Below are positions 39,301 to 49,600 of a stretch of 64,000 nucleotides of DNA, one piece after another. This DNA comes from Exilibacterium tricleocarpae (lineage in GTDB: Bacteria; Pseudomonadota; Gammaproteobacteria; Pseudomonadales; Cellvibrionaceae). The stretch is taken from the NCBI RefSeq assembly GCF_007004655.1, contig NZ_ML660092.1:230546-294545 (forward strand), in the 5' to 3' direction. The notes beneath the pieces are model-generated. The model was not told where the DNA came from. It saw nothing but the letters and a program-made list of their open reading frames with translations, and searched no databases. Position 1 is the first letter of the stretch, and every line of letters starts with the position of its first letter. The translations under genes and the position numbers were made by a program.

Positions 39301-40092
39301 ATAGATCATTATGTGATTTATGGCAAGACCGATACCGATACCGTTGAACTCACTGATATTGCACAGGGTGTCGGCGGCTTTGTGATCAATGCCCCCAATT
39401 TTGGTGGGGGACATGGCATGGACGTAAGTCATGCCGGTGATGTCAATGGCGATGGTTTTGATGATCTGGTTATTGGCTCTACTCCTCTCGATCCTGGGGA
39501 TGCCAACCCCACCCCCATCCCCGGCATCACCTATGTGATCTATGGTGGCCAGAACGTCAGTGCCAATGCCTTAGTCGGGACTTCAGCCGATGAAATTCTG
39601 GAAGGCAGTAGCCATGACGATCAGATTATCGCCGGACAAGGCAACGATACCCTGATTGGTAACGGCGGCGCCGATGTGCTACGCGGCGGTGCCGGTGACG
39701 ACATACTTGCCATCCGTGATACCGCTTTTGCAAGTCTGGACGGCGGCAACGGTATCGATACCCTGCGCTTTGACACCGCGCTCAAACTGAATTTCGCCGG
39801 GCTCAGCAACAATCAGATCACCGGTGTGGAAAAAATCGACTTACGCGCTGACGGTGGAAATAGCCATCTAATCCTGAACCTGGCTAATGTGTTCAACCTA
39901 GGTGATAACAGTCGCGATACCCTTAGCATACATGGCTCAAGTGGTGACTCCGTGGAGCTGCGCAATTATGGTTTTGCTCAAAGAAGTGGTGACTGGTCAA
40001 AGGAAAGTCACGAAACCTGGGTGTTTATGTCTGGAAACGAGGTACTGGCCACTTTACTCATTGACGACAGCATAACTGTATCTGCCCTATAA
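36301..40092 (+). CDS. RTX surface protein with cadherin and FG-GAP repeats
   Basis: A 1263-residue, Asp/Asn/Gly-rich, probably calcium-binding secreted protein. N-terminal 1-130 has no signal peptide but resembles the BapA-prefix-type start of type I-secreted adhesins (VRLDNGVNLIIDDYYV). Four cadherin-like repeats of about 97 residues follow (195-590), then seven FG-GAP units each with a D-x-NGDG-x-DD calcium loop (about 620-1080), enough for an integrin-alpha-like seven-bladed propeller. RTX nonapeptides (GGAGDD) lie near 1130, and the tail is hydrophobic and acidic as in type I secretion signals. Likely an adhesin or biofilm protein. No type I transporter genes lie in the window. A diverged, 5'-truncated copy follows directly. 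Confidence 0.85.
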   Translation: MNYYLETSAGEASVRYELSSSKTLVVQARAGEQYRVVSSHGERPDNVVAVRTDADLEVRLDNGVNLIIDDYYVVCRNNFCGISLSEEGKPLSANEEANTPFSGDNTIVYSHGSLEGIVLLDLLGAGFVHEPQDQPTPLALSTVDDTIDGIPQGEAGGISALGMMSLAGAGLGLIAASASSGGDSPASPTEPRNKEAPVFTSGSGEAMVEISVDEGEVAVYRAEATDADSDILTYSLSGTDAALFNLDANTGELTFKEAPDYESLGINHTYDISITARDRDGLSANQDVIISVSDVNEAPAFTSDTTAAVNENQTAAYTAVATDPDGGALTYTLGGADAGLFNLDANTGELTFKDAPDYESLGINHTYDISITARDNDGLSANQDVIISVSNVNEAPAFTSDTTAAVNENQTAAYTAVATDPDGGALTYTLGGADAGLFNLDANTGELTFINAPDFENLGSNHPYNISITATDNDGLSASQDITISVNDVNEGPVPVFTSGTTATVNENQTAAYTAEVADPDGAMLTYSLSGTDASLFNIDENTGVVSFKNVPDYENPDDANGNNVYEIAVTATDSNDLSTSQGVTISVNDTNEAIALSELQLDNNDLGFVIRDEGSRKFRILNLSNAGDFNGDGLDDLIIGTPLASNNGKQTNGAAHVIFGKADGGIVDLSVSGIENNDNNSLGIDIDGFLHNNQAGGASVSNAGDVNGDGIDDILIGSSTATQGVPGVGYVIYGGSGLSDIDVSKIEDGSRKDLGFVVKGTTSDEFAARHIRGGGDVNGDGFDDLYISTSHNTNSYVVFGGRDLPNIDISEIVSGNNGIVVRGPNDNNRSGNIVGDINGDGLDDMAFSEARAFQGKLIRDIHVVYGHKNLSDIDLSEIPHRTTENKQGFAINHLRSARFDAAGDVNGDGFDDLIISEERANTPNGYQSGVSYVVFGGRNLSNMDLDHIERGIGGFAIYGAGENDRSGRQVRSIGDINGDGLGDLILANSEHGSSKPAKSIDHYVIYGKTDTDTVELTDIAQGVGGFVINAPNFGGGHGMDVSHAGDVNGDGFDDLVIGSTPLDPGDANPTPIPGITYVIYGGQNVSANALVGTSADEILEGSSHDDQIIAGQGNDTLIGNGGADVLRGGAGDDILAIRDTAFASLDGGNGIDTLRFDTALKLNFAGLSNNQITGVEKIDLRADGGNSHLILNLANVFNLGDNSRDTLSIHGSSGDSVELRNYGFAQRSGDWSKESHETWVFMSGNEVLATLLIDDSITVSAL
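36883..38085 (+). repeat. Cadherin-repeat array at DNA level
   Basis: Repeat units begin at 36883, 37189, 37480 and 37771. The last three are exactly 291 bp apart, and units 2 and 3 are almost identical over their first 170 bp, which points to recent expansion or gene conversion inside the gene. Confidence 0.85.
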
Positions 40093-40097
40093 CTGTA

Positions 40098-42412
40098 TCG
40101 GGAGTAACCATCCCTATAACATAATCATCACCGCCGAGGATAGCGATGGCCTTAGCGCAAGCCAGGACGTCACCATTAGCGTGAGCAATGTGAACGGGGG
40201 GCCGGTCTTCACTTCGGGCAGCGAGGTGACGGTCAACGAAAACCAGACGGCCGCCTACACCGCTGAGGTCGCGGATCATGGTGGTGCCGCGTTAACCTAC
40301 AGTCTGAGCGGCATTGACGCATCATTATTTAACATTGACGAAAACACGGGTGTGGTGTCTTTTAGGAACGGACCCGATTATGAAAACCCGGGTGATACAG
40401 ATGGTAATAATGTCTATGACATAACCATCACCGCTACAGACAGCAATGAACTTAGTACAAGCCAGGACGTCACCATTGGTGTGGCCGACGCGCATGAGAT
40501 GATAGTGCTCTCCGAAGTTCAATGGGATAACACTGATCTTGGTTTTGTGATCAGTAATGACGAGACTCGTCAGTTCAATATCCTTAACGTCAGCAGTGCC
40601 GGCGATGTCAATGGCGATGGTTATGATGACATCATTATTGGCTCAACGACTCCAGGACCGCATGTTCCTGCTGTAGCTTATGTGGTCTATGGCGGTAGCG
40701 AGCTCTCGGACATCGATCTCTCCGAGATCCAGGGCGACTTTGCCAACGTTGGCAACTTTGACAACTTTGGCGACCCTAAAGTCCAGAGTGATTTGGGCTT
40801 CGTGGTTGCGGGGGACAGCAGAGACTACCTCGAATGGGCTGGCTCTAAGATTAATGGGGGAGGGGATATCAATGGCGATGGCTTTGACGACTTATATATC
40901 GGTGGCTCGCATAGTCCTGTGAGCTATGTGCTCTATGGTGGGAGCAATCTTGTCAACACTAGGGCCTCTGCTATCGAAAGCAATGGCGCTAATGGCATTG
41001 CGATCCAAGGGGTGTATACCGTTGAAGACCACCCGATCCAAGGGGAGGAGTTTACCGTTACAGACATCAGCGCCTTTATCAATGGTAGGGTTGCCTTTTT
41101 TGTCGGCGATCTCAATGGTGACGGCATTGATGATATGGCTATTTCTGAACGTGAGGTAGTTGAAGGCAAGTTAGTCCAAGACATGCATGTGGTCTTTGGT
41201 GGTAAAAATCTCTCCGACGTCAAGCTCTCTGAGATCGCTGCCGGCAACGGCGGCTTTGTAATCAAAGGTTTAGAGAGCGCACGACTTGACTCCGCCGGTG
41301 ATGTCAACGGTGATGGCTATGATGATCTGTTCATTTCCGAGGGGCAGGCCAACACTCATAACGGTGACAAAAGTGGCATAGCCTATGTGATCTTTGGTGC
41401 CAGCGAAAACAATCTCTCGGACATTGAGATCGATGAGGTTGAAAGGGGTAGCGGCGGATTTGCCATCTATGGCGCCAGTGAGGACGATCGCAGTGGCAAG
41501 AATATCAGAAGTGTCGGTGACATTAACGGCGACGGTCTGGGAGACTTGGTTATAGCCAACAGCGAATTCGGCAGTAGCCAAGAAGCCAAGTCTGTAGATC
41601 ATTATGTGGTTTATGGCAAGACTGATACAGATGCCGTTGAACTCGCTGATATTGCACAGGGTATCGGCGGCTTTGTCATCAGGGCCCCCAATGCTGTTGG
41701 GGGACATGCCATTGACGTAAGTCATGCCGGTGATGTCAATGGCGATGGTTTTGATGATCTGGTTATTGGCTCTTCTCCACTCGATCCTGGGGATGCCAAC
41801 CCCACCCCCACCCCCACCCCCACCCCTGGCTTGACCTATGTGATCTATGGTGGCCAGAACGTCAGTACCCATGCCTTAGTCGGTACGTCAGACGATGACG
41901 TTCTGGAAGGCAGTAGCCATGCCGATCAGATTATCGCCGGACAAGGCAACGATATCCTGATGGGTAACGGCGGCGGCGATGTGCTACGCGGTGGTGCCGG
42001 TGACGACATAATTGCCATCCATGATCTCTTGTTTAGGAGTCTGGACGGCGGCAACGGTATCGATACCCTGCGCTTTGACACCCCGCTCAGGCTGAATTTC
42101 ACCAGGTTCAGCGACAATTGGATCACCGGCGTGGAAAAAATCGACTTACGCGCTGACGGTGGAAATAGCCATCTAATCTTCAACCTGAGCGATGTGTTCA
42201 ACCTAAGTGATAGCAGTGGCGATACCCTTAGCATACATGGCTCAAGGGGTGACTCCGTGGAACTGCGCAAATATAGTTTTGCTCAAAACGGTGACTGGGT
42301 ACGCTCTGAGGAGGGTCCCGACGGAATGGGTACCTGGGCGTTTATGCATGGAGGTAAGGCACTGGCCACTTTACTCATTGACGACAGCATAACTGTGTCT
42401 GCCCCTGTCTAA
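40098..42412 (+). pseudogene. 5'-truncated tandem copy of the RTX/FG-GAP gene
   Basis: A 2.3-kb diverged copy of 37673-40092. The frame is open from 40076, with ATG 40181 giving 743 residues: a partial cadherin repeat, one full cadherin repeat, six FG-GAP units (the first copy has seven), an RTX stretch (GQGNDILMGNGG) and the same C-terminal tail. It lacks the N-terminal prefix domain. A PTPTPTPTPG linker replaces PTPIPG. There is no good ribosome site at 40181. It either is a decaying duplicate or is made by translational coupling from the first gene; since the C-terminal secretion signal is kept, a secreted truncated form is possible. Confidence 0.75.
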
Positions 42413-43476
42413 GGCTCCTCGGCTATGTTGTTGGGCAGAAACCGCTGTATGATCGCCGTAGATCGGAGCATAGAGAGCGACAACAGCCTGTCATCGGCCC
42501 CACCAACACAAATGGATTTTTTAGCTAAGTTCTACATTCTCCATTACATCAACCCGGGCCGGCGCTACTCATTGATGGTTAGCCGGTGCGGTTTTCATTA
42601 ATTCGCATTACAAAAGAGAGAGTCGATGATCGTCTAAATCCTATATGATTTTTGCTATTTTATCCCAATGGCTGTCACCTGTTTGTTTTTCAAGATTGAG
42701 GAAAATGAGATATTAATCCTTGTTATTACATCGAATCCAAAGTAGTCCGGTCACGACACGGAAGGGCTGAGCGTTCAAATTCGACATCATCAATATAGTT
42801 GGATATTGACCTTTGTCCTGAATTCTTTTTGAACGCCTTGCACCCTGCTCATATCCGTCTTATCGCTTATTTAGCCCCATACATAAATAAAAGTGGACGC
42901 GGACAGTGCTAACCTTGAAGACAGAAATTACAGAATTGTCAATACTCACTTGTAAAAACAGCAAAACATATGGCATCAAAATTACTACCTTTGCACTCAA
43001 AATCGTCCAAGCTAAGTTTTAATAGAAGTTGAAGTTACCAATGCCGCGCAAATATTGTGAACAGATACAAATAAAAAAGTCCAAGCAAATATTAAAATTA
43101 ATTTTAAACCTAAAATTCTTGAAAGCTGCTGCGGATACCGAAAGCCTGTGATTTGGGCCTGCACCGATTTCCAGATAGTATTGTCGAACACAACCACAAA
43201 AGAGTTTATGATAACCGCACCTCTTTGCCATGCTGAGTCAAGCTATATAAAAGCTGATAACTGTTAGTACTATTTTTATCGTTTGATAGATAAAAAGGGA
43301 AGTTTTTGGATGTCCGGCTTGATGATACACCTAGCCAAATCGCTGTTTAAAACGTAGTAAATTAAAGGCTTAACCCCGCTTTTTCCATAATACGACTGTT
43401 TTTACAGAACCATTTTCTGAATCAGGCAGGCGCCACCAATGGCGTTTACAAATTGCCAATCACATAGGTTTATACG
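42413..43476. other. Long AT-rich intergenic region
   Basis: 1064 bp with no supportable gene. Short minus-strand frames at 43012-43231 have no recognisable motif. The final 150 bp presumably hold the promoter of the response-regulator operon. Nothing else stands out. Confidence 0.5.
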
Positions 43477-44178
43477 ATGGTAGAAAAGTCATCAGATTCC
43501 AATAGTCAGTCGGGCTCCATTATCCGGGTCGTATTAATCGACGATCACCCTTTAATAAGGGCCGGCATCCGCAATATCATAGAACGAGCCGAGCATATCA
43601 AGGTGGTGGGCGAAAGCGACAATGGTTATGACGCGATACCTGTCGTAATAGACTTAAAACCGGATGTAGTACTGGTGGATATTGAAATGCCGGTTATGGG
43701 AGGTATCGATTTTTCTGTCTGGCTACACCAAAATCATCCGCACATCAAGATTATTATTTTGTCATCTTATGATGATGATGCGTATATTCGCGCCACTTTG
43801 CGTGCAGGCGCGAATGGATATCTGCTCAAGAACTCGACACCGAAACAGATCATACACACGATAGAAGAAGTGGTTGCCGATCACTCCTCATTCGACCCGG
43901 ATATCACAGAAAAAATTGTTCATTTGCTTACAAGCCCAAACAAACCGGGAAATTCACCTGAGCAGTTACCGTCGAAGCGAGAATTGGAAATTCTAGCTTT
44001 GGTGGCGAAAGGATATACAAATAATGATATCGGCAAAAAACTGCATATCAGCAGTCGAACCGTGCAAGGGCATTTGAGCAAAGCCTTCAGTAAACTTGAA
44101 GTTAATACTCGCACAGAAGCGGTGACCAAAGCCGCGTCGCTTAAGCTTTTAGACCTGGAAAGCTCAGATGGAGTTTAA
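43477..44178 (+). CDS. NarL/FixJ-family response regulator
   Basis: 233 residues: a receiver domain (about 16-135) with phospho-acceptor D68 in VLVDIEMPVMGG and the conserved Lys in YLLKNSTP, then a LuxR-type helix-turn-helix (165-225, RELEILALVAKGYTNNDIGKKL). About 11 extra residues precede the usual start of the receiver. It overlaps the downstream histidine kinase gene by 11 bases and is surely its partner. The targets are unknown; the neighbouring GGDEF-like gene and TonB receptor are candidates. Confidence 0.94.
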   Translation: MVEKSSDSNSQSGSIIRVVLIDDHPLIRAGIRNIIERAEHIKVVGESDNGYDAIPVVIDLKPDVVLVDIEMPVMGGIDFSVWLHQNHPHIKIIILSSYDDDAYIRATLRAGANGYLLKNSTPKQIIHTIEEVVADHSSFDPDITEKIVHLLTSPNKPGNSPEQLPSKRELEILALVAKGYTNNDIGKKLHISSRTVQGHLSKAFSKLEVNTRTEAVTKAASLKLLDLESSDGV

Positions 44179-45142
44179 AAGGCAACAGCTATCGATTGAT
44201 GCAATTTTTTACATGTGCTTCGGTTCAACCTTGATCGGTATTAGTATAGGCAGTCTTCTCAACCAGAAAGTAATAGTTGTTCTGGCGCCACTTGCGGTAG
44301 CTACTGTGGTTACCTTGTTTATCTATCGCTTCCCTTTGCACTCTAAGACGCAATTATTACGTGATAAGCACATATTAACGCAAGACCTGACCCACCATAA
44401 AGAGCAGTCCATCCGTTACAAACACTTTGCCGAAGCCATCATTAAGGGCCAGGAACAGGAAAAGAAGCGGCTGGCACAGGAGCTGCATGATGATACGATA
44501 CAGCGCCTTATTATCATCGGACAAAGCGTTCAATTGGTGAGCATGGACCTAAACATAGATGGAGAAAATGAAGAGTTGACTAATATTGAAAACCTAGTTA
44601 ACGAATCTATTCAGAGTATCCGCTCGTTTATCAAACAACTGCGGCCAACGTATCTGGAGAAGCTCGGTTTAGTCTCCGCGCTAAGAGAACTGGTCGTGCA
44701 ATCGGATAAAAATTCAGACGCCGGCATTCAAATCCTGTTTGAAAGCAGTGGTGAACCGCTACGTCTCGACAACCAAGTAGAGTTGGCACTTTACCGCATT
44801 GCGCAATCCTCAGTCTCCAATGCTATCCGCCATTCCGGTGGAGACAGGATAGAGCTCAAAATAGACTTTATGGCTGAAACTGTCGATCTGAGTGTTAACG
44901 ACAATGGAAAAGGTTTTGATGTGCCGGACGACATAAGTCTTTTACACAACACAAGTTTTGGACTGATGGGCATGCAGGAGCGGGCGGATTTCATTGGTGC
45001 GGAATTCTCTGTGCATACATCGGCAACGCGTGGAACAAAGATTTTAATTCGTGTGCCGACCAAAGAAAATCTCGACAAAAAAAAGAGCCCAAAGCGCGAA
45101 GACAAACCTTCAGTCTATCATCTTGGCGGCTCCAGGGAGTAA
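44168..45142 (+). CDS. NarX-type sensor histidine kinase
   Basis: 324 residues: two closely spaced membrane helices (about 14-56), no periplasmic domain to speak of, a short coiled region, the HisKA_3 box with phospho-acceptor H107 in AQELHDDTIQRL, and an HATPase domain with NAIRHSGGDRIEL, DNGKGFD and SFGLMGMQERA. With no clear sensor domain it probably senses something in the membrane or works with a partner protein, possibly the next gene. It overlaps the response regulator gene. Confidence 0.93.
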   Translation: MEFKRQQLSIDAIFYMCFGSTLIGISIGSLLNQKVIVVLAPLAVATVVTLFIYRFPLHSKTQLLRDKHILTQDLTHHKEQSIRYKHFAEAIIKGQEQEKKRLAQELHDDTIQRLIIIGQSVQLVSMDLNIDGENEELTNIENLVNESIQSIRSFIKQLRPTYLEKLGLVSALRELVVQSDKNSDAGIQILFESSGEPLRLDNQVELALYRIAQSSVSNAIRHSGGDRIELKIDFMAETVDLSVNDNGKGFDVPDDISLLHNTSFGLMGMQERADFIGAEFSVHTSATRGTKILIRVPTKENLDKKKSPKREDKPSVYHLGGSRE

Positions 45143-45213
45143 GCACTTTATTTAAGCAACATACAGCTACTTTATAACGATGTTGGTATTGTGACAAATA
45201 TTTGGTGTGCTAA

Positions 45214-46536
45214 ATGAAGCTGATGCCGTTGCAAGAAAGCCACAAAAAAGCCGGAATTGTGGGGATTCTGGTTTTAATGACCACACTGGCCGTGATATTT
45301 CAGGCAATTGGGATTGAAAAGCGTATTGTCATTGACCCCAGTACTGATTTGTCTTTCACGGTATTGGATGACCGGACATTGGGAGGCAAATCTGTTGCAA
45401 CCTTAGAGATTAGCGACAATAAATTTATAGTACACTGTGAAATTGTGCAATCCAGTTATGAATGGCCTTTTTGTAATCTCGCATTTCGTCTGGGCGAAGG
45501 TGTAAATGGCCTGGACCTGTCGAGTTACGCCTATTTCAAGCTCTGGATCAAATACGAAACCCCGCAAGGCTCTTCTATTCGATTCAACGCACGTCACTTC
45601 GATCCCGCCTATTCCAGCTTAGACGTTGATGAGTCTCTAAAATACAATACGATCGAATTCTACGAAAAATCCTCCAGTTATCCCCTGGTTGTCCCATTCA
45701 GACAGTTTCAGGTACCGACCTGGTGGCTGGTGTGGGCGGAATTATCCCATGAAGATGGCGCTGCCGATTTCAGCAATGTGCTTTCACTGGTGGTGGGAAC
45801 AGGTTATGTGGTGGGTCCTGGAGATCGCACCTTTATCGTCGAGCGCATAGAAATCGCCGGTGAACTCATCAGTGCGCAAAACCTCTACTTTGTCCTACTG
45901 TTGATCTGGGGTTCGGTGGGTCTACTTTATTTGCTCAGCATCCTTTTTTCCATAAAAAGTCAAAAAGACGGACAAGAAAAAGAGTTTGAAGCACTAAGTA
46001 AACTGTTAGATGAAAAGACTGAAGAGTTACGCCACACTTTATCGCGAAATCCGGAGACTGGCGCTTTGGATAAAGAAAGCATTCTCGATTGGTTTAAAAG
46101 TACAGAGCGCTCGGAGATTCCCGGTCAACTCTCTTTGATGTTTATCAGCATAGATAACTTTACCGCCTTGCAAAAACGGCATGATGGCAAGGTAACCGAT
46201 GAAGTACTGATCACCGTCTCACAAGTCTTAGCCAAAAGTATCCGCAGTTCTGATATAGTGGCGCGTTGGGGTGAGAGGGACTTCGTCCTGATTTGCCCTT
46301 ACACCGAATTAGTATACGCTTCGCAAGTGGCCGAAAGGCTGCACGTATTGATCCAAGAAATCGAATGGCCGGAAAACCTGCAGACAACAGTCAGCTTTGG
46401 TGTCGCCGAAAGACTCGATGAATTACCTTCAAGCTTTATCGCGCGTGCGACCAAAGCGCTTAATACGGCTATCGCACAAGGGGGCAACACTGTGGTTACT
46501 GCAACCGAACATATGATGGAATTCAGTCGCGAATAA
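45214..46536 (+). CDS. Membrane protein with periplasmic domain and degenerate GGDEF
   Basis: 440 residues. A membrane helix at about 15-35, a periplasmic beta-rich domain (50-225) that looks like a galactose-binding or carbohydrate-binding fold (AYFKLWIKYETPQGSSIRFNAR), a second helix about 228-248, a coiled stretch, then a GGDEF-type domain (280-430). The signature reads W-G353-E-R-D-F357 instead of G-G-D/E-E-F, so cyclase activity is doubtful; such domains often act as c-di-GMP or GTP sensors. It follows the two-component genes by 71 bp and converges on a TonB receptor gene, suggesting a role in sensing the same ligand. Confidence 0.82.
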   Translation: MKLMPLQESHKKAGIVGILVLMTTLAVIFQAIGIEKRIVIDPSTDLSFTVLDDRTLGGKSVATLEISDNKFIVHCEIVQSSYEWPFCNLAFRLGEGVNGLDLSSYAYFKLWIKYETPQGSSIRFNARHFDPAYSSLDVDESLKYNTIEFYEKSSSYPLVVPFRQFQVPTWWLVWAELSHEDGAADFSNVLSLVVGTGYVVGPGDRTFIVERIEIAGELISAQNLYFVLLLIWGSVGLLYLLSILFSIKSQKDGQEKEFEALSKLLDEKTEELRHTLSRNPETGALDKESILDWFKSTERSEIPGQLSLMFISIDNFTALQKRHDGKVTDEVLITVSQVLAKSIRSSDIVARWGERDFVLICPYTELVYASQVAERLHVLIQEIEWPENLQTTVSFGVAERLDELPSSFIARATKALNTAIAQGGNTVVTATEHMMEFSRE

Positions 46537-46605
46537 CCTCGGCCTTGCGCGCTGACGACTATATTACCGGATCAATGCTCTATACCAGAATGCTGATCGC
46601 AGAAG

Positions 46606-46640
46606 AGTCGACCCGACATTGGGCCGGGTCGACTTTTTCT
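46606..46640. terminator. Terminator between convergent genes
   Basis: Stem AGTCGACCCG / CGGGTCGACT (46606-46615, 46625-46634) with a 9-nt loop, followed by TTTTTCTTATT on the plus strand; it can serve the GGDEF-like gene and, less well, the receptor gene from the other side. Confidence 0.88.
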
Positions 46641-46662
46641 TATTCTCCATTTCCAGTGAGCG

Positions 46663-49600
46663 TTAGAATCTCGCTCGCAGGGAAACAGCATACCTTTTGT
46701 CAGTTACAAATCGTGACTTCGGTGTAAGGCTGCCTTCCTGGTTTAACTGCGTGCTTGTTTTTACGGGGTCCGCCGTCAGATTTACACCTTCCAGCCCTAC
46801 CTTCAAGGAGTCATTAATGGTATACCAGAGAGAGGCATCCATAGTGCCATAGCTGTCGGCATGAATGGCAGAGTACGAATTGGCATCCCGGCGGGCCAAG
46901 AGGTAATCAGAGCGCCAATTGTAGGCAATCCTCGCTGAAATACCATTGTATTCATACATTAGTGCGGTATTGAAGGTGTCCTCAGATAAACCGGGAAGCC
47001 CTAAATTTGTGAAATTGCGAAAAGTATTCCGGCTATCACCATAGGCCGATAGATCATTCGGTGCTCCCAGATCGCCGCGGCTATCGTTCAGGTCGTTCTG
47101 GTCAATGTAAGTATAGTTTAACTGTAGACCTAAACCTGACCAGGCCCCGGGTAGAAAAGTGTAGAACTGCTGGTAGGCAATTTCGAAACCCTTGATAGTA
47201 CCTTCACCCTCATTGACAGGCAACCGCACACTCATCGTCATCTCGGTGCCCGAACCGGGGTTTTCGACAGTCTCGGTGACATTTTTCTGGCGAATAAGGT
47301 CTTTGATTTTCTTATGGAACAGGGCAAAAGTCAAAGAACCGACTTCAGCAAAATACCATTCGGTAGTCACGTCAAACTGTACTGCCTTCTCCGGTTCGAG
47401 TTCGGGATTTTCGCGGAAACCGGCAATCCCAACGTCTGAAATACCGGAAGGTTCGTTGCAACGTGGTGGCGTCACAGTCCAATCGCAGCTCCAGGTAGCT
47501 GGCTCCAGGTCGTCATACAGCCAGTGCTCAGTGTAAGAACCGCGGTATGCGCCCGTGTTGCGCAACCTCCGCAGGTCTGGAAAAAACAGCGCTTTCGAAG
47601 CTGCCACGCGCACCACCACGTCATCTCTAACACCAAAATTTATGTTAACACTCGGCAAAAAGGTATCGAAGGAGTCTGCATCGACGGTTCGCGCAATAGT
47701 GCCGGTACCGTCAAGGAATTCAACAAGCTCTGGATAATCAGCCTCGTAAAAAGGATAAAACCCTGTGTTAGTAGGCGGGATAATTTCGATAAAGCGGGAA
47801 GAGCCTGTGGATTCCACGTCATAATTGACATAGCGCAACCCGAGATTGGCAGAAATGGGAATAGTCGTATCCGATTCGAGGTCTACTCGTATATACGCTT
47901 CAGTCCGTGCCTCCTTAGTGACACTGGATTCGTAAGGCAGGTAGCCTAAAGCATTCGTATCCGGGATACCATCGCCATCGATATCACGTAGATAGCGGTT
48001 TACACGCTGAACATTGCTGATACCTGCGGCTTCCAGATAAGCATCATAGGCAGGGACATTAAAGGTGTTCGACATATGTGGGAACAAAAACGTGCGGTTT
48101 TCACCGGATAGTAAGTTACGTCCGAAAAAGTCTGATCCGTAAGTGAATGCATTGTAAAGCTCAGGGTGGTCGACAAGTGCGGATTTGAGACCATCGCTTG
48201 CCCAAGTTGCAGAAACGCCGCCCCAGTTTGCGTAGTCATCATCCTGTATACGCTGCTCTCTTTCAGAGAAATAGAGCCCGCTTGAAACAGATCTCATCCA
48301 TCCGGAGTCGATATCGAACTCCACATCGGCAGAATAGGATTGCAAATCACCCTCGGCATCAACATGGGTGTCTAAGATAAACGCTTGGTAGTAAGTTTGC
48401 GGATTGTCAGCATCCAATGCCCTTGTATCTTGCAAGTAGCGGATCGATGGTGTGCTTCCGGTTACATCCAGATGCATATTGCTGTTGGCAAAGCCATTGG
48501 CAATAGTATTGTTGCGGACCTTTGCTGTGGCGTCGAGGTTTTGCGCATACAACTCAATATGCAGCCTATCAGTCGGAGAAAACTCCAAACCGAGGCTTAA
48601 GTCTTCAATGGTATTATCAACCTGATGGCTGCGCACCGACGCATAATAGGGCAAGTCAAAGTGTAAACTGCCACTTTGAAAACGGCCGTTTGCATCGAAT
48701 ACAGCATCCGTTTCGATTTCCGGCGTACTTGGATCGATATCGAGCAAGGTTACCGAGTTAACATCGGCGTTAAAACCTTGAAAGCCGGGAGCTAGTACGT
48801 GCTCGCGTAGCGTCTCAGATGAGTCCGAACGGATATACTCTAGTGTGGCAACCATATTCTCTTCCGGGTTTTGCCACTGCAGTGAGGTCGTCAAGCCTGT
48901 TCGGTCTCTTTCGGAGCTGCCCGATGAAATCCCGCCACCGAGCGGTGTATGGTAGGTGGCTGTAGAATCAAAGGGCGTTACACCATCGGCATAAAAATCT
49001 GCGGTTAGTGCGGTAGAACCGCCGGGCATCTCTGTCTGTGTTGCACTGCGCTCGTAAAAATTTTCGATGTTGACACCGTCACCATGTGCCGTAAAACGCT
49101 TGTCCGCGGCGCTGAACAAGACACCGAATTCACCTATATCCGTTTCAAAGCGATCGCTGAACAGCCCCGAAAACGAAGGGGTTACTTCCTTGACCATATC
49201 ACCATAGCTACCGCGGCCGGTGAATGCCATTACCCTTTCATTATTATCAAAAGGTTTTAACGTAATGAGGTTAATCGTTCCGGAGACACCGCCGGCAATC
49301 ATATCTGCTGTCTGGTTTTTTATCACTTCAACGGAGCCCAAAAGCTCTGGTGAAACATCTTCATAGTTCAGTCCGCCACTGGTGTTGGCACTGAAAGTCT
49401 CCCTGCCATTAAACTCACTACGGACTTTATCGAGACCTCGCACTACGACACCGCGCCCCTCAGCGGCGAAGTGATTGGGGTCGGTCGAGGACGCAAAGCG
49501 TTCGATGGTAACCCCGGGTACTCGCTGTAGGGCTTCAGTGACACTTTTATCCGGTAGCGCACCGATGTCGGATGCGGTGATAACATCTTTTACCGTGTCG

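Noticed and set aside
42413-43476. Short minus-strand frames at 43012-43231 as a gene
   Set aside because: Two overlapping frames of 60-70 residues, no ribosome site, very AT-rich, no motif.
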